Shown here piece after piece: positions 34,794 to 46,352 of a stretch of 64,000 nt of DNA. Position numbers and translations under genes: made by a program. The DNA comes from Antitrichia curtipendula. Taxonomy: Eukaryota; Streptophyta; Bryopsida; Hypnales; Leucodontaceae. A model generated the notes under the pieces. That model was given only the letters and a program-made list of their open reading frames with translations, ran no database searches and was not told the origin of the DNA. The first letter of the stretch is position 1, and each line of letters opens with the position of its first letter. The DNA lies in the NCBI GenBank assembly GCA_951230915.1, contig OX579635.1, forward strand, positions 29,760,001-29,824,000, in the 5' to 3' direction.

Positions 34794-35955
34794 GCCACAT
34801 ATACTAAGATCAAAGAACGTTATTGGTGGAAGGGGTTATACAAAGACGTTGAAGAATTTTTAGCTTCATGTGTTGTATGCCAATTACAATCTAAAATTTG
34901 GCATAGAGATGAACTACATCCTACTTATCCTCCTTCCATTCATTTTCGATGGATGATTGATCTAGTTGCCATGCCATCTGGAATGTGGGGCATGAAGTAT
35001 CTTGTTTTGGCAAGAGAAGAACTTTCAAACTTCGTGGAGGGAAGAGCTCTTCGAACCAAAACGACAGAGAATGTCTGCCGCTTTATACTTGAAGACATTT
35101 TTAGCCGATATGGAAGAATTGGCAGCATGAGAGCAGACAGAGGTGAATTAGATGCTGCTGAAGCAAGAGAGTTCTTCAGCAGATATGGTGTTAAGTTGAA
35201 GTTGACTACATCTTATAATCCTGAGGCCAATGGTAAAATTGAAAGAGGTCATCCTCCTATCATCCATGCATTGGTTAAAGCTTGCAAAGGAAGGCTTAAT
35301 ATTTGGCCTAAATTACTTCCATTTGTTTTATGGGCTGATAGAACCACACATAGTATTGTCACTGGTTATATGCCTGTAGAGCTTATGCATGGACATAAAC
35401 CCATATTGCTAGGAGAAAAGTCTATTCTTTCATGGATATTTCTGTCATGGGAAGACAATATCAGCACGGAGAGATTACTTGAGCTTCGTATTCAACAACT
35501 TGAGAGGTTGCCAGAAGACCATCAAATGGCATTGGAGAAGTTGAAAGCTGCAAGATTGAACAACAAAGAAAGGTTTGACAGAACTCATCGATTGAGAGCC
35601 AGAAAAATTAAAGAAAGAGACTAGGTGTTGGTGTTTGATAGCACGTTAGAGCATCAACACAGTACAGTGAGGAAATTTGTCCGACGTTGGTTTGGACCAT
35701 ATGTGGTAATTTCAGTACACGAAAACGCCACATATTCACTACGGGAACTTGATGGGACTCCTCTGAGACTTCCTATTGCTGGCAAGTGAATTAAAATTTT
35801 TCAGAGAAGAAATGAAGATTTCTATAATGAAGATCTTGATGCTTTTCTACCTTCTACGCAAATACAAGAAATGGAAGAAGAAGAGGCCCCAATGGAAACA
35901 ACTGATCAAGAAGAGTCAACTTAGCACATACCGGAGGATGTGCAGATTTAGAGGG
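34794..35955 (+). pseudogene. Ty3/gypsy integrase remnant (second retroelement)
   Basis: A single frame reads through the end of the HHCC zinc domain (CVVC near 34870) and the catalytic core. It then covers the C-terminal domain (RRWFGPYVV, a GPY/F-type motif). The DDE triad is intact: D in WMIDLVAMP, D in MRADRGEL, E in GKIERGH. The longest open part is 34953-35624. Two stops break the frame: TAG at 35622, where Trp would be expected (ERD-W-VLV), and TGA at 35787, where a basic residue would be expected. Protease and reverse transcriptase are missing. The left break is near 34770 against L-G. No chromodomain is seen, and the lineage differs clearly from the element at 40516-46678. Confidence 0.8.
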
Positions 35956-36191
35956 GATGAAAGTCGTATTGCAGATGCAGACACTATGTAAAAATATATA
36001 TATTTATGTTATTTAGATGAGTTTGATATTTATAAAATAATGAAGGAAATAACATCGTTCAGAGTGGCTTCAAGGTGACGCTTCTCGCTATCGTGATAGA
36101 CAAACTATAAAGAGAAGAGTTCACTTGTGAGCTTCATCGTATTTGAAGTTATTATCCTTGGTTTCATCTAAGTCATATTATGTCGAACTAG

Positions 36192-36638
36192 AGGGTTTTT
36201 TCTGAGTCTCAAGATGAAAAATCTCAACATGAGCGTGAGTTTGAGTTTCCTTTATCGCAACTGCCAGACCAACTTCAACTGTCGCTGGGTCTGCCATTGC
36301 CACATGGGCGTCCACAAGATGAAGTTGGACCATCTCGACCACTGAAGCAACCTTGTGTGGAGAAACGATGGCACGGAAATCTTCAACATGACGCTCGGGC
36401 ATTGGTGATCTTGTTGCAGGTTGGATGCATTGAGTCCGGCAGTCGTGACGTGACATTTGAAGTCTGTTTTGAAGGTTTAAACATCAACCAATATTATTTT
36501 ATGGTCAAGCCTGTCGAGGGAAGTCGTGGTCATCAACGATGGTTGGAAGGACCAGTTAATCCTTTAACTAAGGCGGATTGTGCCGATTATGTTGCTGCCA
36601 CCATCAAACGCATTCTCAAGTTCTTGCAGATGGAGTGA
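36192..36638 (+). CDS. Unrecognised 3' tail frame of the Ty3 remnant
   Basis: A frame of 149 codons is open without interruption downstream of the integrase. It has no obvious Met start, so it may be joined to pol by the lost frame or a frameshift. The last 115 codons match the tail of the chromovirus (45885-46297): W-x-GNLQ, ALVILLQVG, VTF-x-x-CFEGLN, QY, P-x-EGS, RWL, then F-L at the end. Upstream is a shared acidic-to-SQLP segment (EFEFPLSQLP here). It does not resemble gag, protease, RT, RNase H, integrase or chromodomain. Survival of an open frame among broken ones is notable. Function unknown. Confidence 0.55.
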   Translation, partial: RVFSESQDEKSQHEREFEFPLSQLPDQLQLSLGLPLPHGRPQDEVGPSRPLKQPCVEKRWHGNLQHDARALVILLQVGCIESGSRDVTFEVCFEGLNINQYYFMVKPVEGSRGHQRWLEGPVNPLTKADCADYVAATIKRILKFLQME

Positions 36639-37250
36639 TATTTCAATTGGAGCTCTATTTTTTAACCTCTATTAGACGTGTGTTAGTTTCTAGTTCTTTA
36701 TTCTATACTTAGAGTATTTTTTTATAAATTTAATTTGTGTTTATGAAATTGTACGAGGAAAATATTGAAATAGTTACCTTCTAAATACTTTGAGATGAAT
36801 TATCTTCTAACTAAGGATTTGGAATTAGTCTTTTGGCTTGTGGCTTGTTTTTTCTTGTAAGTTTGTTGTTGCGGGCGGCATGGGTGAAACCATTGCTTAG
36901 CCTCTTTTTGTGTTGTGGATACAACAAAGTGGGATTGATCACCTACATGGTTGTACTTTTTTGTTGTTCCCATTGGTGAGGTATAATTGCTGGTCACCGT
37001 GAGTTTGAAATTTAGGATCCAATCCCTCGGACGGCTCAGCTCGTGGTCTGGCCGTCCCATTTTACCTGTCCGAAGACCGTGGGTTCTTATCACCTACCTA
37101 AAACCTTTAAACCCAATTAGAACCACTACAAGATAGGCCAACGGGGAGCAGTTTGAAGATTCGACGATCGGGTTTGAAGATTAGACAATCGAGTTTGAAG
37201 AATCTACGTGACTACAATTTTTTTACTTCCTAAGCCATTTCTGGTTGCAG
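36639..37250 (+). other. 3' non-coding part of the Ty3 remnant
   Basis: Between the tail frame and the resumption of L-G. It includes a GC-richer block (37010-37090) and three 21-bp units built on GTTTGAAGATTCGACGATCGG (37149-37205). No LTR pair could be identified, so the right border is approximate. Confidence 0.35.
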
Positions 37251-37894
37251 CCATAATCCCTGTGATTTTCCGAGGCAAACCGCTCTCAACATGACAATGT
37301 GAGATCAAGGAATATTTTATGAGGGACTATTTACCTAATATTTTGTAATTTAATATATCCTATTATTAAAAATAATTCAAAATTGCCATTTATTATAGCA
37401 ACCTATATTATTACTTTTGAGTCCAATTCTTTTGCCTCTACATTAGATTTAAAAATTAGAACTAATAGTTGTTGTATGACTTTCTTTCCTATTACTATAT
37501 TTAAAATCTTTTTCTTCTTTATTCATTTGTACCTTTACTTTCAAACCATTCTTTTTTATGGTTACTGAAAACTAAAGTACAATATGTTTGGACAAATGTA
37601 TTATAGCCAAACAAATACATTCACAAATTATAAATAATGCACTCTAGCTGTGTCAAACAACATATTGTTAATCATCTACAGTATATTCTAATGAATATAA
37701 TGAGTGCAATAAGTGTATATTAAAGCAAAATTCATGATAGATTCTTCAAATTCTAAGTGACTTCAAAGAACTTTACATATTACTCTTGAGGCAACCAAAG
37801 TCCCTCATCTAAGGTTTATGGGTAGTTTGGAACAAATAATGTGTCATTTTTGGTCCATCTCTTCTTTAAGGACATAATCTTCTTTAAAAACCTA

Positions 37895-38168
37895 CATTAG
37901 ATGATTTTTTGGGGGTCTGAAGGGCCATTTTGAGCCTGTTCCCGGCGCTGTTCCCTCGGCAGCAAAAGAACGGCCGCTGTTAAAAAAAAAAATTCAAAAA
38001 AAAAATCTTAAAATCTTAAAATGGAAAAACAAGATGAACAATTTTTTTTTTTTTTTGAAAAAAAATATTTTTTTTGTATAACGTAGCAGTCGCTGTTCCA
38101 GACAACTTCAGACTCTTGGAACCCTGGGGAACTCGCAGCCCTCCACAGGGGCTGAAAAACATGTAATG
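37895..38168. mobile_element. CATTA-ended MITE, family P copy 2, nested in L-G
   Basis: It starts CATTAGATGATTTTTTGGGG and ends CTGAAAAACATGTAATG. It shares GAACGGCCGCTGTTA, CTGTTCC and GGGGAACTCGCAGCCCTCC with the copies at 4447 and 58745. The 3' terminus CATGTAATG matches the CATTACATG start of copy 3. Confidence 0.65.
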
Positions 38169-38250
38169 ATCTCGACCCTCTGAATTGGACTCAAAGTTCA
38201 GCTAAATGTTTTAAATGCTAATTGAAACAATTCAAAAGAAAAGGGAGGTA

Positions 38251-38325
38251 TTAGTATTTTACCTCGAGACAAGTGTCATGCGTCACGTTGTAGAACACCT
38301 CTTCAAGGTATTCCTCATCTGTCAT
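38251..38325 (-). CDS. Conserved 24-codon reading frame of L-G
   Basis: On the minus strand ATG (38325) opens a frame beginning MTDEEYLEEVFYNVTHDTCL and closing after 24 codons. It has E at codon 21 followed by GTAAAA, a possible splice donor. Length, position, acidic start and the DT...E|GT pattern agree with L-A and L-B, though most residues differ. Confidence 0.35.
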   Translation of the reverse strand: MTDEEYLEEVFYNVTHDTCLEVKY

Positions 38326-40515
38326 GGTTGGTGTTGTGTTGTGGATTTGCTCACTGCTTAAAAGTGTAGTTTGAATACAAAGTTTGGGAAATTTGAGCTC
38401 CTTCTTTTCCTTCCACTTCTACTCCTTTTTCTTCTAACACTATTCTAATTCAATTATTTAACTATTTCAAAAGTTGACTTGTTTTGGAATAAATAATTGA
38501 TTTCAAATTGCTAACCAATAATTGACCTTCAACCTCCTATCCTATTTTGGTCAATTATTATCCTATCTAAGTGGTTAATGACTTGAAACATTTCTCTAAG
38601 ATTTCCTTCTAAATCCTATCAATTTCTAATCTCTCTTCAACTATCAAATGAACATTCTCTCCATTCACTTGCAATTTTGAGTTTGGATTTTGATTTAATT
38701 GAAGTTTGAAGAGGTGAGAGCTTTTGAGAGGTGTTTCTTTTATTGTATTGCTAATTGTCTATTCTTCTATTCTATTTCTTTCTTCTAATTTATACTTCTT
38801 AAGTTTTAAAAGACAACTTCTAGATGCTAATATGTCTTTGTCAAAGTTTTTTGAGAGTTTTGTATAGCAAACGTCCTATCAAAAATACCAAATTTTGAAT
38901 CCAGTATGCTTGAGTTTGAATCCAGTACAGCCAGGCTGATTTCAGTACAATCACTGTACGTTGGTCCTTCATGTTGGCCCTTCATTGGCTCTCCCATAGC
39001 AATGGACTTCCCTTCTCTTGTGGCCTCAAGTCCCTTTTTTGCAGCTACGGGCTCTTCTCCTGTCGGGCTGTGATTGGCCGAACCCATCCCCTATGGCAGT
39101 GACGTGGCGGGTTAGGCGTGCTACAACAGGTCAGACCCATCCAACAGGCAGTACACGGTGATTCAGTGGGCATAGTGGTTCAATGATAGCATGGTGGTTT
39201 GGTAGTCGGGCTGGCTGCTTGGCCTTGTAATCTAGGCCTTGTCCGGTTGGCTTTGCCTATTTTTTGGACTTTTGGATGTTCTACAAAAAACACTTGGGAC
39301 TTCCTCCCAACTAATTTGTCTAATAATCCTTGAGGCTTTGGAAAGAAAGAAAGGACTCTTAGAAATCTAATTTCTAATTTTTAAATGCTTGATGGTTCAC
39401 CTTCCAAGAGATATTTCTATTCCAAAACTATTAAGCATATTGGGATTGTTTCTAAACTTTGGAAACTAAACTTGGTGAAATAGAAATGCTCTATTTTGGT
39501 GGTAGGGGTCATAAAACTCTAAGGTTCAAAGCTTTGCCATCATTTATAAAATACTCTAAAATTATAGCATTTCTAAATCTTTCAAAGTCAAAGCTTCACC
39601 ATATTTTTCAATACCACTACAATTCTATCAACTTCTAAACAAGGGGATTCAAAGCTTCGTTGTTGTTTCTAAAATACTCTAAAATTCTAACATTTTCAGA
39701 TCTTCCAAAGTCAAAGCTTCGCCGTTGTATTCAATATTACTACAACTCTATCAACTTCTAGGCAAAGTTTGTTTCAACAAAACTCCACACAAACCCGTTA
39801 GATTAGTACAAACACCAAACTACAACATTTAGTAGTACAAACGTTAGTACAAACTAGATGAGCAACCAAATGTTAGAACAAGTGTATTAGTACAACATAT
39901 TCCAAAATCAAGCGCTAGAATCCCCCAACAACGGCATTGCCAAGGTGCAGAGGGGGATATGCTTCAAAATTAGTAGAAATTTTAGAAAATTTACAAAAAC
40001 TTCAACAAAATAGCCAAAGCTAATACAACAACTCAACCAAGTGCAATCAAAGGCAAACTTTCAAGGGACCCCAATGTCCTTCAAAGAAAGCTTCAAAAAT
40101 AACAACTAAGGAGCTTGAAACACTCCAAAAAACACACACATTTGCAAATTTGGCTCAAAATAGTCCAAAAGTCCAACTAAATGGACCGACTTGTATAGAA
40201 TGCCAAAATAATGGTTGAAGGGGTTCAAAAATGAACCAAGGGGTGAATTGAGAGGAGAATGATTGTCCTTATATAGGTTCCAAGTGCACTCACCTCCCTT
40301 CTTTTCCTCCATGGTAATATTATCAACTAAGATTTTCATTCTAATCCACAAGTTTTAGTTTTCTATGCTAAACCTAACTCTAACTTTTGGAGAAAGACAA
40401 ATGGATTGCGCCATTGGCTTTAGAAGGCCATTTTTATTATAAGAGAACTTCCCACCCCTTTTTCTTATGCTAAGAAAACACTGAAAGCTAACGTCAATTT
40501 AAACTTCAAAAAGGT

Positions 40516-40841
40516 TGATGTCACAGACATAGTTTAGAACCCTCTCTAGAAAGCTTCTTGAGAAGCTCTCCAAGTAGCAAGAAGTTTCTAGAAGAACCTC
40601 CAAGTTAGAAGGCAGCTTCTTGAGAAGCTTCCCAAGCAGTGGAAGTTTCTAGAAGAATCTCCTAGTTGGTAGTATATATAGAAGTTGAGGTTGAGGTAGT
40701 CCTCAGTCTCCACAACACCTCTTTTGACCTTAACTCTTGACTCAAGTTCTACTCTTGTACTTCTTGAACTCTAATATCATATTTTGTTATCTAGAAACTC
40801 ATCTTGTCTTGTCTTATTTTGTGTCTTATACGTTTGTTACA
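40516..40841 (+). repeat. Chromovirus 5' LTR
   Basis: 326 bp, TGATGTCACAGAC...TTACA. It contains repeated AGAAGCTTCTTGAGAAGCT / TTTCTAGAAG palindromic phrases, a TATATATAG box (about 40673) and CTTGTACTTCTTGAACTC. No tRNA-like primer site is recognisable in the bases after it. Confidence 0.85.
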
Positions 40842-41226
40842 GTTTGTCGAGACTGACTTTTCAAATTTTGCTTTGCAAACTTTGAATCCAAACTTCTTAG
40901 TGAACGGGCAGAGTGTCAATTCACTTCATATCTTGTCATATAAGTCATTTACAGAACCAAGGATAAAACTAATATTAGAGTTTTTGTTTTTTTTATTTAA
41001 GTGTGGATTCCCCTCTTCTTGAAAATACCAAAATACTTAGAGGTTGCGGATTACCATCCTCTAAATTAGTATTAGTTTTTCTCAACAAAGTTTTTCTTGA
41101 TTGTGTGCGGACTACTGCCTTTCTTGAAAACCACTGTAATATTGGAGATTGTGAACTACCCATCTCTAAATTGGTAATTTCTGATCAACAAATCAATTCT
41201 TTAGTGTTCTGTTCAAGTCATTCAAG

Positions 41227-42240
41227 ATGTCAGAAAGTGAAGATGCTACTTCAGTAACATCTAAATTAGATATCATCTTACAGGCCGTTGATTATTTATC
41301 CATGAGAACAAACATTCTTGAAGATTTTGCTGCGACGATCAATACGAGTTCAAAAATGGTTGGAGTATCTCAATCTATACCATCTGCTTCAACTTTAGAG
41401 ACAAGTTTGCCTGCTCAAAACTTCAATTCAAATATCTCAACCGCAAGGAAGCCACAAATCAGTCTCCCTAAAAAATTTGATAATTCTTGATCAAAATTTC
41501 AAGGATTTGTGAATCAAGTTCAACTCATTATTTTCCTTCATCCTCAACGGTATCCGACTGACGAATCACGAGTTGGCTTGGTTGAAAATTTGCTCACTGG
41601 CCAAGCTTTAGCTTGGTTTTCGCCCCTATTTGGAAAAAGATCTTCAATTCTAAACAATTTTGAGGCATTTTTAGCAGCATTTTCTAAAGCATTTGGAGAA
41701 CATGACAAGATCCGTTGGGCAACAACTAAAGTTTGTTCTTTACAACAAAGATCTCGCTTAGCTTCACTATACGCATCTGAATTCCAACAACTTGCTTGCA
41801 ACATCAATTGGGGCGAAGAAGCACTTATGAGTCAATTTCAATGGGGCTTAAGAGACGATGTGAAGGATTTGTTTATTATTGTTTCTTGACCCTCAAACAC
41901 TAAATGAAGCGATAAACCAAGCCGTGAAATGTGACAATCGATTATTTCAAAGACGTTAAGATCGACGATCGTGAACTGCACTAACGATACAAACAAATTT
42001 TTCGTCAACAATAAAAGCATTGTACATTGCATATTACAAGCACACATTTTAAAGGCCCTGAGGACATGCAAATCGATGCAATGCAATTTGGATCGCTTAT
42101 TGTGCAAGAAAAGAAATGACGTCTTGATGAAAATTTATATTTATATTGTGGAGGCCCTAACTACAAAGCCATTAACTGCCACAAGAAGCATCACTCTTAT
42201 AAGACAAGAGTTGTGTATGTATTAGAAAACAAAGATGGTT
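41227..42240 (+). pseudogene. Chromovirus gag
   Basis: Starts MSESEDATSV. The capsid-like region holds VENLLTGQALAWFSPL, SLYASEFQQLACNINWGEEA and LMSQFQWGLRDDVKDL, typical of Sushi-type gag. It has a TGA at 41488, a frame change near 41885 and further stops. The zinc knuckle (42138-42179) reads YLYCGGPNYKAINC. The family pattern is C-x2-C-x4-H-x4-C, so the first Cys and the His have both become Tyr, each by one G-to-A or C-to-T change. Confidence 0.8.
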
Positions 42241-42256
42241 AGCTATAGTAGGGACC

Positions 42257-42898
42257 GTGCAGTTGGAGCCTTCTATTGTACAAACAAACTCAGGTCCTCA
42301 TCTTTCTTCTCAGACTTCTCATTGCTTCACAATACCACTACATTTCGGTCCAAAAAATAAGTTACGAATTCATGCCTTATTAGACTCTGAAGCTTCAGTT
42401 TGTTTTTTAGATGAGGATTTTGCAAAATGTCACAAAATTCCTCCAGTCAACAAACCAAAACCTATAAATGTAGAAGCCATAGACGGTTGCGCTTTATCTT
42501 CAGTGGATGTCACTCATGAAACTAAACCATTAGAGGTTTCATTTGAAGGACATAAAAATAAGATCATATTCAATGTTATAAAAATTCCATCCAATCCCAT
42601 GGTTCTAGAATTTTTTTGGCTTGAAAAATACAATCCGGTTGTAGATTGGAAGTCACGAAACCTATCTTTTTATTTGGAAACCTCGACCACAAAATCTTTT
42701 TCAAAGCCTTTAAACATGAAGTCTGTACTTGTTGGAGCTAAAGCTTTTCTCAAAGCAACAAGACATGATAATCCTTATATTATCTATGCATCTTTGATAC
42801 GTAAAAACAACAACACGTTATGGAATATTCCAATTCAGTATCAAAAATTTGAAGATGTATTTGAAAAGAAGAATGTCAATATTTTGCCAAAGCATTGA
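42257..42898 (+). pseudogene. Chromovirus aspartic protease and linker
   Basis: An open piece of 213 codons. The active site reads LLDSEASVCFLD (about 42380), where D[ST]GA is expected: the catalytic Asp is kept but the glycine is Glu (a G-to-A change). It continues with the NPVVDWKSRNLSF motif before RT. The listed ATG is probably internal, as gag and pol would have been one frame in the ancestor. Confidence 0.75.
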
Positions 42899-43660
42899 TC
42901 ATACAATTGCGCCATTGATCTTGAAGATGGAACCCAACCACCATTTGGTCCAATCTATAATCTGTCGCAGAATTAACTTTTGACATTGAAGGGGTACTTT
43001 GACAAAAATCTTGCAAATAATTTTATTCAACATTCTAAATCTCCAGTAGGAGCACCAATACTTTTCATAAAGAAGAAAGACGGCTCTTTAAGAATGTACG
43101 TTGATTATTGTGGTCTGAACAAAATCACGGTGAAAAATCGATATCCCCTGCCATTGATATTTGAACTCCTCGATCAACTAGAACAAGTTAAAATCTATAG
43201 CAAGATTGATCTTTGTGGAGTACATAATGTGGTGCATATAAAAGAAGGGGATGAATGGAAGACAACATTTCGAACAAAGTATGAACACTTTGAATATAAT
43301 GTCATGCCATTCGGACTTACAAATGCATTGGCTATTTTTCAGCATTTGATGAATGACATTTTTTGCGAGTTCTTGAACGAATTTGTCGTTTATTATCTTG
43401 ATGATATCTTGATCTATTCCAAGAATATTGAAGAACATGAAATATACATAAAACTTGTGCTACAAAAATTATGAGATGCTGGAGTATATGCCAAATTAGA
43501 AAAATGCGTATTTCATCAACCGCAAGTGGAGTTTTTTGGCTATATCATCTCCAATGAAGGACTATTGATGGACTCAAAGAAAATTCAAGCTATTACGGAT
43601 TGGTCAACTCTTCAAATAGTACGCGACGTATAGTGTTTTCTTGAATTTTTCAACTTCTAT
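42899..43660 (+). pseudogene. Chromovirus reverse transcriptase
   Basis: Motifs run in order: [26 protein letters not shown] (family: DLRGAYN), [19 protein letters not shown] (catalytic YLDD at 43394-43405), and VEFFGYIISNEG. Stops include TGA at 43472 (an Arg codon CGA in relatives) and TAG near 43632. The catalytic aspartates remain, but the missing Arg and aromatic residues would cripple it. Confidence 0.85.
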
Positions 43661-43739
43661 CAAATCTTCAAAAAAAATTATTCGTAAATAGTAGCTCTAC
43701 TAACTCAGCTCACGTGCAAAGACAAACTAAATTGAGGAC

Positions 43740-44200
43740 TTGAAGCAGAGAAAGCCTTTCAACATTTGAAGTTAGGTTTTACAACATTTCCAATTTTGGT
43801 CCATCCAGACTTTTCCAAATTATTTTTCATGGAAACGGATGCTTCAAATTTTGCTTTAGGAGTAGTTCTTTCACAAATGGGAAAAGAAGAGAGACTTCAT
43901 CTAATTGCATTCTATTGAAGAAATTTTTTGGCTGCCGAGATTAACTATGAAATTCACAATAAAGAGCTCATTGCTATTGTGGACTCGTTTCAGGAATGGC
44001 ACCACTTACTTGAAGGTGCATCATATCATGTGACTGTATATACAAATCACAAAAATCTTGAATATTTTATGTCCGCTTGCGTTTTGACTCAACGTCAAGC
44101 TCATTGGAATATGTCATTATCTCGCTTTGACTTCATTATCACATAACATCCTGGAAAGCAACAAGGATTGTCAGATGCTTTGTCTTGGAGATCATATTTG
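43740..44200 (+). pseudogene. Chromovirus RNase H
   Basis: ETDASNFALGVVLSQMG carries the first Asp; NYEIHNKELIAIVDSF the Glu; YTNHKNLEYFM has Asn where the catalytic Asp (TDHK) is usual. The tether PGKQQGLSDALS follows. There is a TGA at about 43917. Confidence 0.75.
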
Positions 44201-45475
44201 GTACCAAAAGCAGCATACGACCAACAACAAACAACCCTTCTTAAGTTTGAGCAATTCCAGCTTCGTGCAACAACAATGGCAATGACAATTGATTCTTTGT
44301 TTCTTGACCAAGTTCATACAACATCAATTTTAGATCCTTTAGTTCTTGACATCAAGCGTTGCCCTCATTATGATAGCAATAACTTCACGCTTTTGGACAA
44401 ACTCTTATATTTTGAAGAACACTTGTACATTCCTAAAGGTCCCTTGCGTCTCCGAGTTTTTTTTGAAACTCGACATGAATTTTTTGCAGCTAGACATTTT
44501 TGATACAACAAAACATTAGAACTTGAGTCTCAAGATTTCTAGTGGCCCCAAATGTGGATAGCCATTTCGTACTCACTTGTGACACTTGTTCAAGGTCTAA
44601 GAATCCTCAACATTGGCCACATAGACTTCTTCAACCATTACCTATTCCAAAACGGCCATGGTCTTAAATTTCTATGGATTTCATAACGGATTTATCCTTC
44701 ATCCAAGACTTTCGATTCCATATGCGTGATTGTAGATTGACTTACAAAGATGACGTATTTTGTTTCATGCAAGAAGACAATTACTAGCAAGGAAACAACG
44801 AGATTATTTTTTGACAATATTTATCGATATCATGGACTACCAAACAATATTATATCTAATCATGACCACAATTTGCTTCTAAATTTTGGAGGTCCCTTTT
44901 TGAGATTTTGAAAGTGGATATCAAATTTTCTTTTGCCTTTCACCCTCAAACGGATGGACAAATTGAATGTGTAAATCAAGTATTAGGACAATATCTACTC
45001 TGCACCACCAACTATCAATAAGGTGGTTGAATTTAACATTTGACATTGACGGAGTTTGCGTATAATAATACTATTCATATTTATATTCAACAAGCACCAT
45101 TACACACCAACTATGGATATCATCCCAAGTTTGATCTATTCAACATTTTTCATTAGGGACAATCCAGTAGTCAAAGACTTGACTTTACAGTTATCAAAGC
45201 TTCAAAACACCATGAAATTGCACCTACAAGAAGCTCAAAATCGTTACAAGAAATCAACAAACGTATTTTGAAAAGAATCACCTCCATTCCAAGTTGGAGA
45301 AAAGATTTGGTTCCTTCCACGCAACATCAAGACCACTCGACCGTGTGGCAAATTGGATTATTGACAGCTTTGACTATTTTCCATTCAAAAGCAAATCAAT
45401 CATGTTGCTTATCGATTGGAACTTCTAGCGTCTATAAAAGTACATCCGGTCTTTCATATTTCCCTTCTTGAGCCG
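44201..45475 (+). pseudogene. Chromovirus integrase
   Basis: Heavily broken. The HHCC region is seen at [12 protein letters not shown] (about 44510). The core is seen as SMDFIT-like text (44670), DNIYRYHGLPNNII (44812) and the E-bearing HPQTDGQIE-like text (44940) in shifting frames. The C-terminal part has FQVGEKIWFLPRNIKTTRP, a GPY/F-like segment, and IKVHPVFHISLLEPYK (45428-45478). Confidence 0.75.
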
Positions 45476-45547
45476 TATAAAGAATTGACTTTGTTGGAAA
45501 GAAGTCAACCAACACCGCCTTTTATTGAAATAGACAATCATACAAAA

Positions 45548-45695
45548 TATGAGGTAGAAAAAGTACTTGATTCACGATGTAGACGTGGAAAATTGGAGTA
45601 TCTGGTACATTGGTACGGATACAACATCAATGAACGCACATAGGATTCAACAAAAAACTTGGTCAATGCATCGCAAAAGGTACATGAGTTCCACT
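45548..45695 (+). pseudogene. Chromodomain of the chromovirus
   Basis: YEVEKVLDSRCRRGKLEYLV + HWYGYNINERT matches the chromodomain pattern (Y-x-VE-x-IL...YLVKW-GY...TWEP). The conserved Trp after ERT is TAG (45641). Chromodomains steer integration to marked chromatin. It defines the element as a chromovirus. Confidence 0.85.
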
Positions 45696-45884
45696 AACTC
45701 TATTCTAATAAACCATAGCCTATTTATACAATAACTTCTTTGAGAAACCTCTCTAACTGAAGCTTAATATAAAGAGGAAAGAGTCGACAAGAAGAATCAA
45801 TATTTTAATAGTTATATGAAATTCTAATCTTTAGTTAGCCTTTGTAGAAACTCCAAAATGTCTAATTGAAGGGTTTTTAGAGAT

Positions 45885-46297
45885 TCTTTAGATCCTGAGC
45901 ATACTACAGAGCCCGAGCTTGAGCTTTCTATGTCTCAATTACCGTATCAATATCTACAACCCTTAGATTCACAGCCATACAACCTCAAGATAAGGGTGGA
46001 TCTTTGCCACAACAAAAGCGGCCATGTATTGAGCAGCCATGGTATGGTAATCTTCAACCTGATGTTTGAGCTTTGGTGATTTTATTACAAGTTGGAAGAT
46101 TCAAGCTTGATGGACTACAAGTTACTTTTCAAGGATGTTTTGAAGGCCTCAACATGGAGCAATATTTTGGATTTCTCCCTATAGAAGGAAGTCATAGTCA
46201 CAATCGTTGGCTATGTGGCTCTGTCTAATCTTTATCTAGAGATCAACAAGTAGCTTACGTTGCAGATATTGTTCGTCACATCCTTGAATTTTTATAA
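45885..46297 (+). pseudogene. 3' tail domain of the chromovirus
   Basis: After the chromodomain comes ELELSMSQLP, a small frame change, then PCIEQPWYGNLQ, ALVILLQVG, VTFQGCFEGLNMEQY, PIEGS, RWL and HILEFL, ending at TAA 46295. The clean part starts at 46007. A TGA at 46067 stands where the second element has CGG (Arg). It is homologous to 36192-36638, and its family is unknown to me. Confidence 0.6.
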
Positions 46298-46342
46298 ATG
46301 TAAAATAATGACCATTTGAGCTCTTCTTAGAACTCGCCGCTA

Positions 46343-46352
46343 GAGAAGGGAG
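46343..46352 (+). promoter_or_regulatory. Polypurine tract
   Basis: GAGAAGGGAG directly before the 3' LTR, the primer site for plus-strand DNA synthesis. Confidence 0.7.

Noticed and set aside
40842..40862. A tRNA primer-binding site after the 5' LTR
   Set aside because: The sequence GTTTGTCGAGACTGAC does not fit the common initiator-Met pattern, and I could not identify another tRNA.
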